In this document: positions 27,458-40,340 of the stretch, piece by piece
Numbering within the stretch: position 1 is the stretch's first letter
Layout: each line of letters starts with the position of its first letter
DNA from: Meloidogyne chitwoodi
Taxonomy: Eukaryota; Nematoda; Chromadorea; Rhabditida; Meloidogynidae
Direction of reading: 5' to 3'
DNA length: 64,000 nucleotides
Assembly: GCA_015183035.1 (NCBI GenBank)
Contig: JACZZP010000003.1
Span: forward strand, 1 to 64,000
The notes under the pieces: model-generated
The model's input: the letters and a program-made list of their open reading frames with translations, nothing else
The model's database searches: none
Told to the model about the DNA's origin: nothing
Position numbers and translations under genes: made by a program

Positions 27458-28150
27458 ACAAGATTTTCATGACCATACCTGAAACTTGTTTTTACTAAAT
27501 GCTTATATTAAAAATTTATTTTCCATTGAATAATTTTTCATTTTATAAATTTTGTGCGTTTGTTAAAATAAATAACAATAGGTATTGTAATAACCATTGT
27601 TAATGTTTTAAGATTTTAATATGTAAATGTTTATTTGAGGTTTTAATGTGAGAGTCATTCAAATGAGATAAAATTCACTTGGTCTAGGCACGATGATTGA
27701 AGAAAAAATACATAATCAAAATCATGAAAGATAAATTGAATAAGAAAATGTGCCAAGAAATTAAATAAAAATATCAAGCAAAAATAAATAGTAATAACAA
27801 AGCAAAAAAATTATTCTTATCAAAACACGTGTAAACGTCTCAATAGAAACCCATCCAAAAAAACTGAAAAACAACCCTAGGACTTGTATTAATTTACAGT
27901 ACTTTGATAAGAATCGATCTTTGGTAATTAAAAATCCAATTTTTACATTTTTTGTGACAATGTTATTTGATTTTCTACAAATAGACAAAATTTGCTCGAT
28001 AAACCTGCACGAAATTCAAAATGAAAACGTTCAGTTGTGAAAGAAATGGGCAATTATATATATCTACGTACATATGCAAGCAAAATAATGAATTTTCATT
28101 CCTTACAAGTTCCCTTGCATAAAATACGTGATACCTATATGAAATAACAT
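27458..28150. other. Convergent 3' intergenic region
   Basis: About 690 bp between the 3' ends of the p62 gene (+) and the RasGAP gene (-). It is AT-rich and holds several aataaa-like polyadenylation signals on both strands. No gene was seen. Confidence 0.5.
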
Positions 28151-31100
28151 TCATTGAACAATAGTAGTAGAACAACAAGAACAGCCATATCGGCAACACC
28201 AGCCCATACTGCAAAGAGTATCCAAATGATCGACGATTTGGCTGTAAACGATATGTAATTCTTTCTCTATATCCATTCCTGGAGTAGAAATGTCAGTAGA
28301 AGGTGTAAATGTATCGATTTGTGATTCAACATCTACTACTGCTGCATCAGAATTTGTATTTTCTCCTCCCTCCTCAGTTTCCGTAAATGACATTGAAATT
28401 TCATCCAAAAAGTCAATCATAGATTTATTATGCGTTTCATCTAAGAATTGATGTAATACAGGCGCCAACCATTGCTCTTTTGTTGTTGGAGGATTTGCAG
28501 AAACAACACAATTTGCAACCCGTTGAAGAATCTTTGAGACGAGAACCAGTGTACGTGAAACATTCACATCCTATATAATAATGTTAACATTTAATTTAAA
28601 TAGTTATTGTAACAATGTGGCACAAAAAACTAAAATTTATTTGCCTATGCTTACAAACCACACTAGAAGAAAATTTTATTCTAATTCCTATCCTTCTATA
28701 CATCCCCAAAATTATATTAACGCCAACTTTATTTAATAAAAACTAACCGGTGTAGCCATCTTTAATGCAAAAAGTTTTGGATTTAGAATCGCAGCTGCAA
28801 AAAAACGAAGAATAAGAAATGAGGAAAGTGCCAAACGTCCAACATCCTCCCTGCCTGGAAAAAATTGCTCAACAACATCCCTCAATTCAGCAAAAAGTTC
28901 GCGTAATGCAGATGGACATCGTTGAGACGAGTCTACTACTCTGTTGAATGCGAGCTCTGCATAAACCATTATATTACGCTATAAAAGAAAGTTAGTAAAC
29001 ATTATAAGTTGGGTGATAAAAAACTAATAAAAATTTAAAAAACCTTACAGAGTTTTGATCCAGAGACTCTCCAAGTCTCAATTTCGATGGGTCAATCTCG
29101 CAGGATTTACGTTCAGCAAATATCTATTGCACAAAAAAATGAGAAAAAATGTTTTTATAAAATTTACCAGGTCAATAACTGGCATTAAAGTAAGAACCAA
29201 ATACTTATGACCAACACATTTCATCATTTCATACATAACTTTAGAGGCAAGCGATTGGCTTCGAAACAAAGTATTTACATCACTAAAATGTTGGATAAAG
29301 ATTTTTTTTAAATATTAAAAAAAAACCTGCAATTGGAGAGATATTCAAAGCAAATGAGTCGAAAGAATTGACGTATTTGGTTGGAATGAATAAAAATCTT
29401 CATCAAAGGTCTCGCCAAGTTTTCGATATCAATCTAAAATTTTAATTTTTATCATTTAAAAATTTTAATTATTATTTCTTACAGGAAGGCACTGAAGCAG
29501 GGAAATGAAAGAATGTGACGCAGGAGAAAAGTGAATTGAACGTATGAGATTTTGATGAAGGGGCCTGTAGTGAATAAGCGGGAGAACTTCCATGTTATAT
29601 CTAAAATCTTTGTAGAATTTTACAAAAAAAGAACTTTAAATATGTAAACATTGTGAGGTACAATTTAAACTAAATAAAACGACGCTGAATAATTTAAGTT
29701 ACAAATGATTAAACAAAAAAAAAGAGATCAAAGGTAATTTTTAAAATCTCAGAATAGGCCTGGGCACTTATGAAGAAGAGGGTGCATTTACTATACTAAA
29801 TATCATAGCAAAAGAATAACGATTAAAAAAAAAACCCATTGAAAGCTCACTCTGCTGCAAAAGATGGTGGGAAAGATTTTTCCCTAATCGATTAGACAGA
29901 ATAAACAATTGTCGAATTTTAATTACCTATATTAACGTGAATTCAAATTTGTGAGTAAAAATCTTGGACTGAGAAAAATTTACCTAAAATTATTTTTTAT
30001 AAATTAGTCAAACTTTAAAGAAATTGTAGGAAAAATTCAGTGGAAAAAATGGCGAAAAAACTGAATGGTCAACGATGAGGAAAAGGCAGAGAGAGAGAGG
30101 GATAAAAAGCTAATTAATATGTATGTGAAAACAAAAAGCTTATGTCCTAAACTCTAACCTAAAATATTAAAAAAAAATAAAAATTAATAAAAAAATTCAA
30201 ATTTCAACCTAAAATTTGTTAAGTGCGTGGGTGTTAATGCTCAGACTTCCTTAAGCACTCAAAGTAGATAAGATTAAGTGCTATGTTAGAAAACAATATA
30301 AGTACTCCATCAAAAGAACAGGCGTCGATGGGCAACTTTGTTAGTCGAATAGGTGAGGGAGTGGATGATGAAGAAAAGTTATTTGAGAATGAAAGCAGTT
30401 GCCAAAAATATTTTATCAATCTCCTCATAAAAACAATTTGGCTTTAACCCAAAATTTGATCTAAAAATAGAAATGAAAGGATGACATGTGATAGAGATAT
30501 AGAAAGAATTGCAAATAATACAACAAGAAATTTATGATGTGTTGATGAGATTTAAGAAGAGAATAATCAAATGCAGAATGATTACATCTATCCATCATTA
30601 AATGTAGAATGTCATTTATCATAAATATAAAATTATTTTGACCATTCAGACTTGAATATTTTTGGCAACATTGCTAGCAATTTTTGCCATTTTTTTGAAA
30701 AATTGCCATAATTGGCAATTTTTGCCATTTTTTTGAAAAATTGCCATAATTGGCAATTTTTGCCATTTTTTTTTTGAAAAATTGCCATAATTGGCAATTT
30801 TTGCCATTTTTTGAAAAATTGCCAGCACTATTTTATTACATCTCCTTTTATTATTTAGTTAAGCAAAAAATCTTAAACAACATATGCTTGAGAATATCGC
30901 GCAGTGAACTAAAAATAAAATATAAGGACGAGGTCAAAGCTATTAATCTATAGTTAAATTAATCCGGTCCGCTCTATACTGAGAAGAAATTTTGAAATTA
31001 AAATTTTCTCTTCCTTGACATTTCCTGCATCTTATATTTTTTATATATTTAAATCATAAAAAGGGAGAAAAGGAAAGGAAAATTTAAAATCATTCCTCAT

Positions 31101-33631
31101 TTTGAAGCTCTCTATACATATATTATTTTTTCTGCCTCTTTTTTTCATCTTGCTACATTATTTCCGCCGGAAATGTATGAAATCGAAGAAGGAAATATAA
31201 TAATTTATAGGAATTGAAATAATAGAAATGAAGAAGAAAGAAAAATAATCGCCAATCGGAAGCAGTAAGACAAAAAAAAAAGAAGCATTAAAATTGGGGG
31301 AAGGGGTTTAGTTTTTAAATCATCAATTCCTCTTATAATCATGATACCGGAGACAAAATTCACTGATAAAAATAAACCGAAAAAAATGATAAGACAATCT
31401 CAAATTTAAAAAATATAATTACCTTCTATTATCACTAAGTTGTACAGTCGATGCTCGAAAAGGTTCACGACCATCTGAACGAGCTCCACCAATTGCAAGT
31501 TTTTCCCAAACACTAGAAAAAGTTATGTTACGTAATTGCATACCACCAGTTGTATGCCTCCATCGTCCAATCTATTCATAAAAAATTTAATAAAAAAAAA
31601 ACCTAAATAAAGTGAAACAAACCATTCGACCTATCGATGAAGCTGGTCTAGTACTTTGCTCATCACTCTTTGCTGCTAGTGCTTGCTGAAACGTTGTTGC
31701 AGAAGAACAAGAGGGTAAAGTTGATGGAGAAGACATGGTCGAATAAGGACTAGTAAGAATAGTTCCTTCCATTTCTTTTTCACAAAAATTATTATTTTGT
31801 TGATTATTAGGAGATTGTAATATAGGAGAAAGTTTTCGTACTATTCCACCTTTTTTTCCTTTTCTTTTAGCGGAGGATTTTCCTCCTTTTTTTCCTCTTT
31901 TTTCTTTTTTTTCTTCAGTTGTTGTTGGTCTGTCTGTTTTTATATCCTTTTCTTCGTTTGTTTCTTTAATAATATTCTTTTCTATATTTGGCAAATTTTC
32001 ATACAAAATTTCTTTTTCATCGATGGAAGATTTTTTTAACTGTTTTATGTCGTTGTTATGTTCTTCACTTGTAAATGGACCAACAATCGGACTATTTGTC
32101 TTATCAGATTTTTCTAGCTGTTTTACTTCCTTTTCTTCCTCGCTTATAACTTGTTTTTTTCTAGGTGTTGACAAAACTTGAAGTGAACATTTTTCTTAAA
32201 TAGTTAATTATTTTAAAAATTAAAAAATTTTTTTCAATACCTAAAAATGGAATAAACACTATTTGCTCTACTTTTATTGTAATATTATTATTTTGATTTG
32301 TAATAACACAATTAATGACAATTTCTTCTGGCATTTTCTTCTTTTCTATTTTCTGTTCAACTAGATTGGTATTATTACTTTTAATTTTTTCTGATTTATT
32401 TATTATCAAATCTTTAATTTTATTATTTTTTTCTTCATCATCAACTTTTTCGTCCTCATTTAGTAGTCCTTGTCGCCCTTTTCTTCTTCGATCTTTTTTT
32501 CCTGATAATATTCTTTTTTCCCTACCTTCTTGATAATTAATTTTTTGTAATTTTTTTATTTTAGCCTCACTTTGAACTTTATTTTTATCATCCTTAATAT
32601 CGTCCTTTTTCTCTCCCTTTATCTCCTCACAAGTTTTTCCAGAAGGAAAAACTTCAACAAGTTCCTCTATCACTTTTTGTTTAGTCTCAAAGTCTGCTTC
32701 TTTTCCTTTCTTAAATTCACTTTTTTCTTCAGTTTCATTCTCAAAAATGTCCTCAAAATTGAAGATGCACATGCACTCTTTTGTCTTCATTTCCATTTTT
32801 ATTTCCTCTCCTTTTTTATTGTCAACTTCCATTCTCAATATTAATGAAGGTGAGTAGTTTGGAGATCGTTGATAAGACAAATCAACGACCTTGTCAGTTG
32901 TTAAATTCTCAGCGATTAATTCGTGATCCAAATTTGTCTTTTCTAAAATATCTTTAGTTACTGCAACACCTTGCATTAGTTCCATATTTGGTACGCCACC
33001 ACTCTAATGATGAAAAAATATGTACAAAATCTTAATAGATATTATTAAAAAGTAACCCTTGAATTTAAAATTCTAGACATAAGTAGAGCAGACTTTGGAA
33101 TTGCCCTGCCGGAAGTTGTTGCCCCAGGACTGTTGCCACTGGCAGTCAATCTCCATTGAGGCGAAGAGACCGGTGAAAGTGATGGACCTAAATAAGGAGT
33201 AGCAGCAGGTAAACCAGCAAGAGAAGAACGATTATTGGGTGAGCGAGAAGGCTGAAATCTTGGAGGAACTTTCGATGATGAGGAAGAAATAGAGGAGGAG
33301 CAAGATAAAGGTTCATCTGGTTCAATGGAACAAGGCATACTGCTTTTATGTTGCTGCTGAAAATTTTAAATTTAAAAATCTTTTTATCATCAAAAGGACC
33401 TCTATATACATCAAACACATACAAGAAAATTAAAAACCTAGAAATGAGCTATAATCACAATAATTATCAGCTAAAAATATAAACACTCCAAAACTAATTA
33501 AAACAATCCAAAAAAGTTTAGTTTTTTATATTTACCTTGATGGAGAGCATTCTTGGTGATCGTTCGTGATTGCAATTAGTATTACTATTGTTGTTATTAT
33601 TCTCCTTATTTTTGTTGCCATTTGCTTTCAT
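28151..33631 (-). CDS. Ras GTPase-activating protein, GAP1/RASA2-3 type, with long disordered N-terminus
   Basis: Eleven exons in consistent phase give 975 residues: 33,631-33,536, 33,356-33,057, 33,003-32,241, 32,176-31,623, 31,571-31,423, 29,600-29,483, 29,433-29,327, 29,282-29,168, 29,123-29,049, 28,978-28,748 and 28,570-28,151. The RasGAP domain (about 690-925) has the arginine-finger motif TLFRSQSLASK (Arg703), KSCEIDPSKL, and LRFFAAAILNPKLF, closest in wording to GAP1m/RASA2. It stimulates GTP hydrolysis by Ras at the membrane. Residues 1-610 are Ser/Pro-rich and then Lys/Glu-rich low complexity, without the C2 domains expected, apart from a short VLPLIHYRPL segment resembling the end of the second C2. 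There is no PH-BTK region: the protein ends in a Cys-rich tail (WCCRYGCSCCS). The 1.8-kb intron at 29,601-31,422 could also mark two merged genes. Confidence 0.83.
30661..30826. repeat. 38-bp minisatellite with internal dyads
   Basis: Four units of about 38 bp (gccat at 30,686, 30,724, 30,762 and 30,803), each containing the near-palindrome ttgccataattggcaa. It lies inside the large RasGAP intron. Each unit can fold on itself. Confidence 0.85.
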
Positions 33632-35421
33632 TCCTGTATCTCAACAGAAAAAAGAAAGTTTCGCGAGAAGTTTTAATTTAAACATTAGTCAACAATTTTT
33701 TAAATAATGACTTTGCCTTCTAATTAATAGTTGATTATAAGAACTTTACGCTAAAAATTAAAAAAAAATTATTAAAGAACATTATTAATTGAAAATCTAT
33801 CTAAATTAGTTAAATTTATACGTAAGCTTAATGTCAGCACGTTTTTATTTTTTATTAGTCTTAACTCATTTTCTTTTTTTTTGCAAAAATTTTTGCAAAA
33901 AAAAAAAATTCGACAATTGATCAGCTCGTTGTCAAATCGGGAGAGAGCAGGAAAATGTCTTTATTATTATAGTTTTTTTCTTTCAAGTTCTTAAGGATTG
34001 ATGTATAGAACGAGAAGGTCTAGAAAAATATATATAGAAATGTGTTAAAGGAGAGAGGTGGGCGACAAAGAAATTTTTGGTGGAGGGGACCGGAAACTCG
34101 CCTAGAATCGGCCGCTGCTGCCACCTTCTTCGTTATTTAATCGGTTCAATGGAGACGCTCGTCTCGAAACAAGCCGCCCGCTTGTCTAAATACATATTTT
34201 ATAAACAATCGTATGGGACGATTGGAAGAAGTTAATAGAGGAGTAAAATAGATTGGTTGAGCGACAAATTATTTAGTGAAATTTTGATGAAATAATGAAA
34301 AAAAATAAAACAACGCATGAAAGGAACCATTTATCCTGAATCAGAATGATTAAAGTTTTTAATTCAAGAACAAGACATTTTAAGTTTTGATAAGAAATGG
34401 GGAAATTTTCCACAAAAAAGATGAATTATGAACAAAAATGCTCCATAATTAATAATAAAGTTTTGTTTATAACTAAAATTGAAATGAAAAACAATGGAAA
34501 GAAGCGCGAAAACATGATGAATAGAGTAAATAGTTGGATAAGGTGGTAAATTAGCTGTCGATTTAGCTTCTTTAGGTGAACATAAGTGGACGAAGAGAAG
34601 AAGAAGAGACGAGAGGAATGGGGAAGCAACAGGAAGTAGGCGAGCGGCGGAAATCGAAGATAGTAAAAGTAAATAGCAAAGATGAATCGAGAAAATGTCG
34701 TTAAAACAGGGAAGGTGGCACGAAATCATGAGAGATGTGCGCAAACTGATTGCTGCCAAATAATGAGTACATTTAAAATAATATTATCATAAAAAGTGTT
34801 TTATTTATTGTTATGAGAGAAGAAATTAGAAGAAACGCGTCTGAACTTTCGCAATAGGTCAATTTCTTTAAATGGGCGTTAAAGGTTCGGATAAGATAGA
34901 AAAAGAAAATTTACAACTTAAGAAAATATCGCGCCATTTTCCCCAAAATAAAGAAGACAAAAATAAAATTAGTTGAAGGGGCGAATCATTGATTGATGAT
35001 ATTAATTATGCTCACTAAGGCTGGAATATAAAAATTAAAGAAAAGGCTTGTACAATATTTTATGAAGAAAAAGAGAGGTTAAACTGCTTAATTTTTCACA
35101 ATTTTTAAATTGTGAAAAATTCAAGTCAACAATTAAAATCAAGTCATTTTGTTGTAAAAAGAGACCTGATTTTAATGTACATTGTAACAAAATTTTATAA
35201 CCTTATTTTACCAAAAATAGATAATAATGAAAAATTAAGGAGAATGTAATAAGAACAATTAAAAATTTTTTTAGATAATATAAAATAGTAAGTTTAATTT
35301 ATAATTGTTTGAAAACTAATAAAAATCGAAAAACAGATTCTTAAGGAAAAAAATGTTATGATTAAAAAAACCTGATAATGAGAAAACAAGAAAAGAATTT
35401 GGAGACTTCATTTTTAATAAT
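33632..35421. other. Intergenic region upstream of RasGAP, with a GC-rich island
   Basis: About 1.8 kb with no convincing gene. At 34,085-34,195 the base composition rises sharply compared with the surroundings, and the island contains the perfect inverted repeat gagacgctcgtctc (34,152-34,165). Position and orientation suggest promoter-proximal sequence of the RasGAP gene. This is inference only. Confidence 0.45.
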
Positions 35422-37605
35422 TTAGGCAAATTTGTACAACTTTATTGAATTATCAAATGATGAGCCTTTTCCGCGTGAAATGTATCCAGTATCTTCTTCA
35501 TCTGTTTTTGTTTCAAGTAATGATGAATTATCCTCATCAAATAGATGGCTGAGCATCAGATCGGAAGGGAAGAGCCGTTGACCAGAAGAAACAGCGAGAA
35601 ATTTATTGCATGGGTGCAAACTTAAAACAATGAAAGCTAACTACAACTTTTGTTTATAATAATGTTAAAATTCAAAAAACTACTTAGAAAATAATATAAC
35701 CTTAATCCTGTGACAGCTGCTTCAGAACATTTAATTTTATATGTAGGTTCCACAAACTCCGTTTGATTCTCTTGACGACTTAATAATTTATTACCCGTTT
35801 TTAGATCATAAATAAGCAAATTCCCAACACTACTTCCGCTGTAAAGATAATGATCATGCGAATCAACTTGAAAATAAACGCGTTGATTTGTAATTGATTC
35901 ACGATGAAAATTGTAAAGTAATCGAGTTGGTAAGCGAACATCGTAACATTGAATGAATGGACTCTGGGAAATATAACAAAAATCAATATAATTCTTAATA
36001 AAAAATCAAACTGCATTTTTATCAAACCAAAGAAATTCAGCGGACATAAAAATTATTTTTCAAACCTTTCTACGACCAGCAAATAACAAATTTCCACAAG
36101 ATGAATATTGTAAATGAGTGATAGATGCCGACCCATCATTTGACCCAATAAGTGAATCGCAAGAGTTTGTTTGCGTGGAATAAAGTCCCACTAAATAAAG
36201 AAAAAATCAGTTTTAATTAAAATTTTTTATTACACGTTCCAGAATAAGAAGCAACAGCAAAAACACCATCAAAGGTTGGACACATTGCTAGAGAGGAGAC
36301 AATGCCCTTCTGTATTTTCATTGTAGATTTTCCTATAATTTTTTTCAAAAGCATTATTTTTAAACATATCATTGCATTTTCGACAAATCAAAAATATTTT
36401 TTTTGCTAAAATTTTAGTAACTTACGATAAGTTTTTATCTCATTAACTTGACGGCCAGGTCTTTCGAAATCGAAAATTCGCAAACAATTCTTGTAACCAG
36501 CAAAGAGTTGTTGACCATTAATAGAAAAGCAGAGGGAATAAGCGGCATCTAATTCATCCTAGTAAATTGTTAAAGAATACAAAGAAAATTTACTAAATAC
36601 CCTTTCATTAATTCCGCGAAATGATAAAAGTAATTTTGTTTCTTCATCAGAAGCATTCCAGCAATGGATTGGCGACTCTAAAATGAGAATACTTTTATGA
36701 TAATATCTTAATAAGTTGATTGGAATAAAAATAAATTCATCTCAACTACCTTTACTTGAAGTTGCAAATATGTTTCTTGTTGGGTGCCAGTTCAAGTCAT
36801 AAATCAACCCACCAAATGGCAATTTTTGAGATAAACAAAGCTACAATTATTAATTTTTAACTTGAAGATTGTTAAATACCTCAAATCGCTTATCCAAATG
36901 GTTTATAGGAGGATTAGAATCATTGAACACAAAAATCCTGACAAAGCGATCTACAGAATCAGAAACTAGCCATTTCCCATCATATGACCTAAATAAAAAT
37001 GTTAGGTAAGAAGATAAATAAAAGGATTATCTAAGATTTCGAAAGGCTTGTCACTCGAATGTTCAAATTAGAAATAAATATTCATACCATTTACAGCTCC
37101 TCACATAGTTGTTTTCACCAATAAAACTATAAATATAAGTATCAAAATTAGGCGTCGTTCCTTCATTAAAGCAATTTGAAACTTCTTGAATTGGCTTCAA
37201 ATTTGTATAAAAATGTTCGTCTAACGGCAGAGAACGAAATTTACAGATTTTTTTCAAAGTTGAGTCGATCCTTTGTTCAATCGTAGACTTAGAAACGATG
37301 GTAGATTCATCCTTCAAGTCATTTATTGCAGAATTTTCATGATAAATCTGAAAAAGATAACAAAATGTTAAAATAAGAAAATAACTTTTCCTCGTTTTGG
37401 ACTGTCAGGCTCTGATCCGCTTTCGCCATCTGATGGAATTGTATTTTTATCTGATCCTCGCATCTGAAAATAATAGGTAAACTAATAATTAAATAATTTT
37501 CCTCTAAGTATAGTAAAATAAAAAATTAACTTGTTTTAGAAGAAAACCAATCCCAGACTTTGTAATCCGTTGTCTTTTCCTTTCAGATAACGAATTCTCC
37601 GACAT
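35422..37605 (-). CDS. WRAP53/TCAB1-like WD40 protein (Cajal-body/telomerase RNP family)
   Basis: The start is at 37,605, with a ttttag acceptor 15 bp upstream. The multi-exon minus-strand gene ends at 35,422. The order of segments follows WRAP53: NYVRSCKW, SYDGKWLVSDSVDRFVRIF, LIYDLNWHPTRNIFATSSK, SPIHCWNA, RDELDAAYSLCFSINGQQLF, AGYKNCLRIFDFERPGR, KGIVSSLAMCPTFDGVFAVA, ITHLQYSSCGNLLFAGRRKS, then TNQRVYFQVD and SLHPCNKFLAVSSGQRLFP. The last corresponds to the family's ATASGQR(V/L)FP. In animals this WD40 protein binds CAB-box RNAs, including telomerase RNA, and directs them to Cajal bodies. The N-terminal ~100 residues are charged and low-complexity. Exon borders were checked only in part, and family assignment rests on motif order. 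Confidence 0.85.
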
Positions 37606-39393
37606 GTCTTCAAAATTACAACTAAAATAATGTAAATTTTCACTTAATAAAAGCTGTGCAAAAATTTATTCGAAAAAATCAAAGATTTATTAGACTCTAT
37701 CGCTGCATACTCAAAAGTTTATCTTTACTTCTCTGTCCACACTATTTCTCAAGAATATTCTAGAATAAACAGAATGCCAAAAATATAAATTTAAAAAAAA
37801 CGAGCAGCGTACCCCTAAACAAATCGGTTTTACGATTTTTGACTTTTTGGTAAAAGCACTAACCTTGTCTTTACTACAACTTTTTTTTGTTTCCTGTACT
37901 TACATCTTGTTGACATTCCATCCACTTTGTTTGCTGCCATCCATGTTGTCCATTTGTTGCATTGCTTTCCTGAAGCATGTTGAAGCTAAATTCTTGAAAA
38001 AAAAAAAGCAAAAAAAAATTAATGTGAAAAGAAAACTCGAAAGACAAAACAAGGACAAAGTGGACAAACAAAAAAATAAAAAGGAAGCTGAGGGAAATCG
38101 CTCGCGCAGATTTTTTCGCAAATTTTTCAAATTTTTGATTTTTTTAATTAAAAAGTTTAAACGTACAAGGCTTGAAGACTCGAAGAGGATGTGGTGATCA
38201 TGAAGAGCATCCAAGTTTTAAGCCAGTTGAGAGCAGAGCATCCAGGGCACGTAGTCGAACCTGGCTTAAAAAAAGGAGGGGACCCGAACCCAACCAAAAA
38301 ATAAAAAAAGGACTACACCACAGGCCACCAAGTGTACAGGGCTCCTCGACGATACAGTGCGCCTTGTGGCCATGTTGCGGATGGACAGAGCTCCTTGCGA
38401 TCATCTTCATGTCGTCTATAATAAAAAAATTTAATCTATTTTAAAAAATTAAAAATGAAACCGTTCAAATGTAGAGGCCACCAATGAAGAGCAAATCCAG
38501 AAGAGCATGGCGAACATGTTGAACATCTTTAAATAAAAAATTGAAGCTGTTCTAATAAAATTAAATTAAAAAACCGAAGCCATTGGAGTAGTTGTCAGTC
38601 CAGCATGGCCACTATAAATGAGTCTATTAAAGAATTGACCAAAAAACTAACTCAGGTTGAGGAGCATGTTGAGTTGATGAGCACAGCATAGCCATGTAGA
38701 GCATGAAGAACAATCTAGGCTGTGTCAAAAAAATTAAATTATATATTAAAAAATTTTAAAAAATTAAAAAAAAATAAACCGCCGCCACACCAACCATCTG
38801 CAGCATGTCCAGAAGAGATCCAGGAGCCTTTAATTTAATTAAAATTTAGATTTTTAAATCATTTTATTAAATTTTTATTTTTTTTTAATTTTTGGCGTGC
38901 GCAAGCGGGAAACAATATAAAATACGAATGAAATATAAAAAACGGATGAATATGTAAAAACGAATGAAAAAAGTTAAAAAAAAGATAAAAAAACACAAAA
39001 AACACTCGAGATCGGATATCCGGATATCAGCAACATTAATTAAAAAAACAAGCCAAAAAAAGGAAGCCAAAATTGAATTAAAATAATTTAGCGCTTTTAA
39101 TTTTGAAGCGAATTTTCAAAGTGTCAACTAACTATATTTTTTCATTTGACACATCTACTCTACTATTTTCTTTTTATCTTTCGCTTTTTTCTCTTCTTTT
39201 TGCATACTCTCTCATACTTTTTACTGGAAGTTTCTTTTTGAGTTCTCAACTTTTTTTGCCTATATGTTTTTGAACTAGTTTCTGTTCAACTTCGAGCAGT
39301 TTAAACCAATTTTTATTTAATTTGTTGACATTTTTATATCCCCTTTCAATTTATAGTCTAATCTTCATTTATTTTTACTTAATTTCAGATAAA
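37606..39393. other. Intergenic region with degenerate GC-richer blocks
   Basis: About 1.8 kb. Between 38,165 and 38,840 several GC-richer islands, each 40-150 bp, alternate with A-rich strings. The islands share loosely related words (gagcatgttgag, agagcatggcgaacatg). Frames are open only briefly and no protein family was recognised. They may be remnants of a repeated coding or RNA element. From 39,115 the sequence is pyrimidine-rich, as expected 5' of the next gene. Confidence 0.4.
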
Positions 39394-40340
39394 ATGTCCC
39401 AATCCATTTCAAATCCTGTTCTACCTCTAAATCTTTATGATGATATTGAAACACATATGGAGGTCGAATCTCTTTGTCCAAATTGCCACGAAAATGGATT
39501 AACAAAGATCATTTCTATCAATATTCCTTTCTATCGGCAGGTTATAATCATGTCATTTGCTTGTGAACACTGTGGGCTTAAAAACAATAATTTGCAGTCA
39601 GGAGAACAGGCTCAGGTTTAAATTTTAGTTTGTTGAGTTATTTAGATTGAGCTTGGCCGGGTCAGCTTTCTTTACCCAGAGTCCAAGCCTTGGAATTTAT
39701 TCTAGGGATTTGGTTCTTTGTCCGTAGAAATCATTAAATTAATCCCATCTACTATTAGCTGCTTCATGCTCAGGATAAAGGATTTATACATTTAAATACT
39801 TTTCATTTCAACTTTATAGGAATATGGGACAGAAATTGTTCTTAAAGTCAACAATGCCGCCGATCTAAATAGAACTGTTGTGAGGTCAGAGTATGGAATA
39901 TTCGAAATTCCCGAGCTTGAGCTTTCTATACCTCCTGCATCAACTTCTGGAGGTTTATTTTTTTTTCTTTATAACATCAATTTTTAGCCATGACAACTGT
40001 TGAAGGAGTGCTTCAATTAGTTAGAGAGGATTTGAAAGATACGCAACCCTTGCGGAGAGAAATGGATAAAACTTTGGCCGATCAGATTGATCTCTTTCTA
40101 CAGAAACTTGATAAGCTTATCTCTCTTGAAATTACTTGGACTTTGGTATATTTATTGAAATTTCATATAATTCTAAATTTTTTATTTTTAAAGAAGCTTC
40201 GTGACCCGTCAGGAAATTGCTTTATTCAAAATCCAGACCCTTTCCATGTCGATCCTCACTGTATTACAAGCCATTCGTCCAATTGAAGAAGAAAAATTAT
40301 TGGGATTGTTCGACTATTATTACTTCATGAATATGCCAGG
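39394..40340 (+). pseudogene. ZPR1 zinc-finger protein, first half only, with frameshift
   Basis: Exons 39,394-39,615, 39,820-39,952, 39,988-40,145 and 40,194-40,286 give 201 residues up to a stop. The first ZPR1 module is clear: ESLCPNCHENGLTKI and SFACEHCGLKNN form the C-x2-C...C-x2-C zinc site, followed by RSEYGIFEIPELELSIPP, AMTTVEGVLQLV and LRDPSGNCFIQNPDP. After CITSH the frame is lost. The expected continuation (RPIEEEKLLGLFDYYYF) reads in another frame up to about 40,340. The second zinc module of normal ZPR1 (about 450 residues in all) was not found downstream. A ttcag acceptor 5 bp before the ATG suggests it may still be transcribed. It is either a broken gene or a truncated copy. 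An error in the sequence at ~40,270 would explain the frameshift but not the missing half. Confidence 0.8.

Noticed and set aside
30661..30826. CRISPR-like array
   Set aside because: Units are contiguous 38-bp tandem repeats without unique spacers, in a eukaryotic intron.
32315..32844. Plus-strand hydrophobic frames opposite the RasGAP N-terminus
   Set aside because: Mirror of Lys/Glu-rich codons on the coding strand, giving Phe/Leu/Ser runs.
34364..34759. 131-residue minus-strand open frame with hydrophobic stretches
   Set aside because: No recognisable motif, no plausible splice partners, and composition explained by AT-rich, purine-rich plus-strand sequence.
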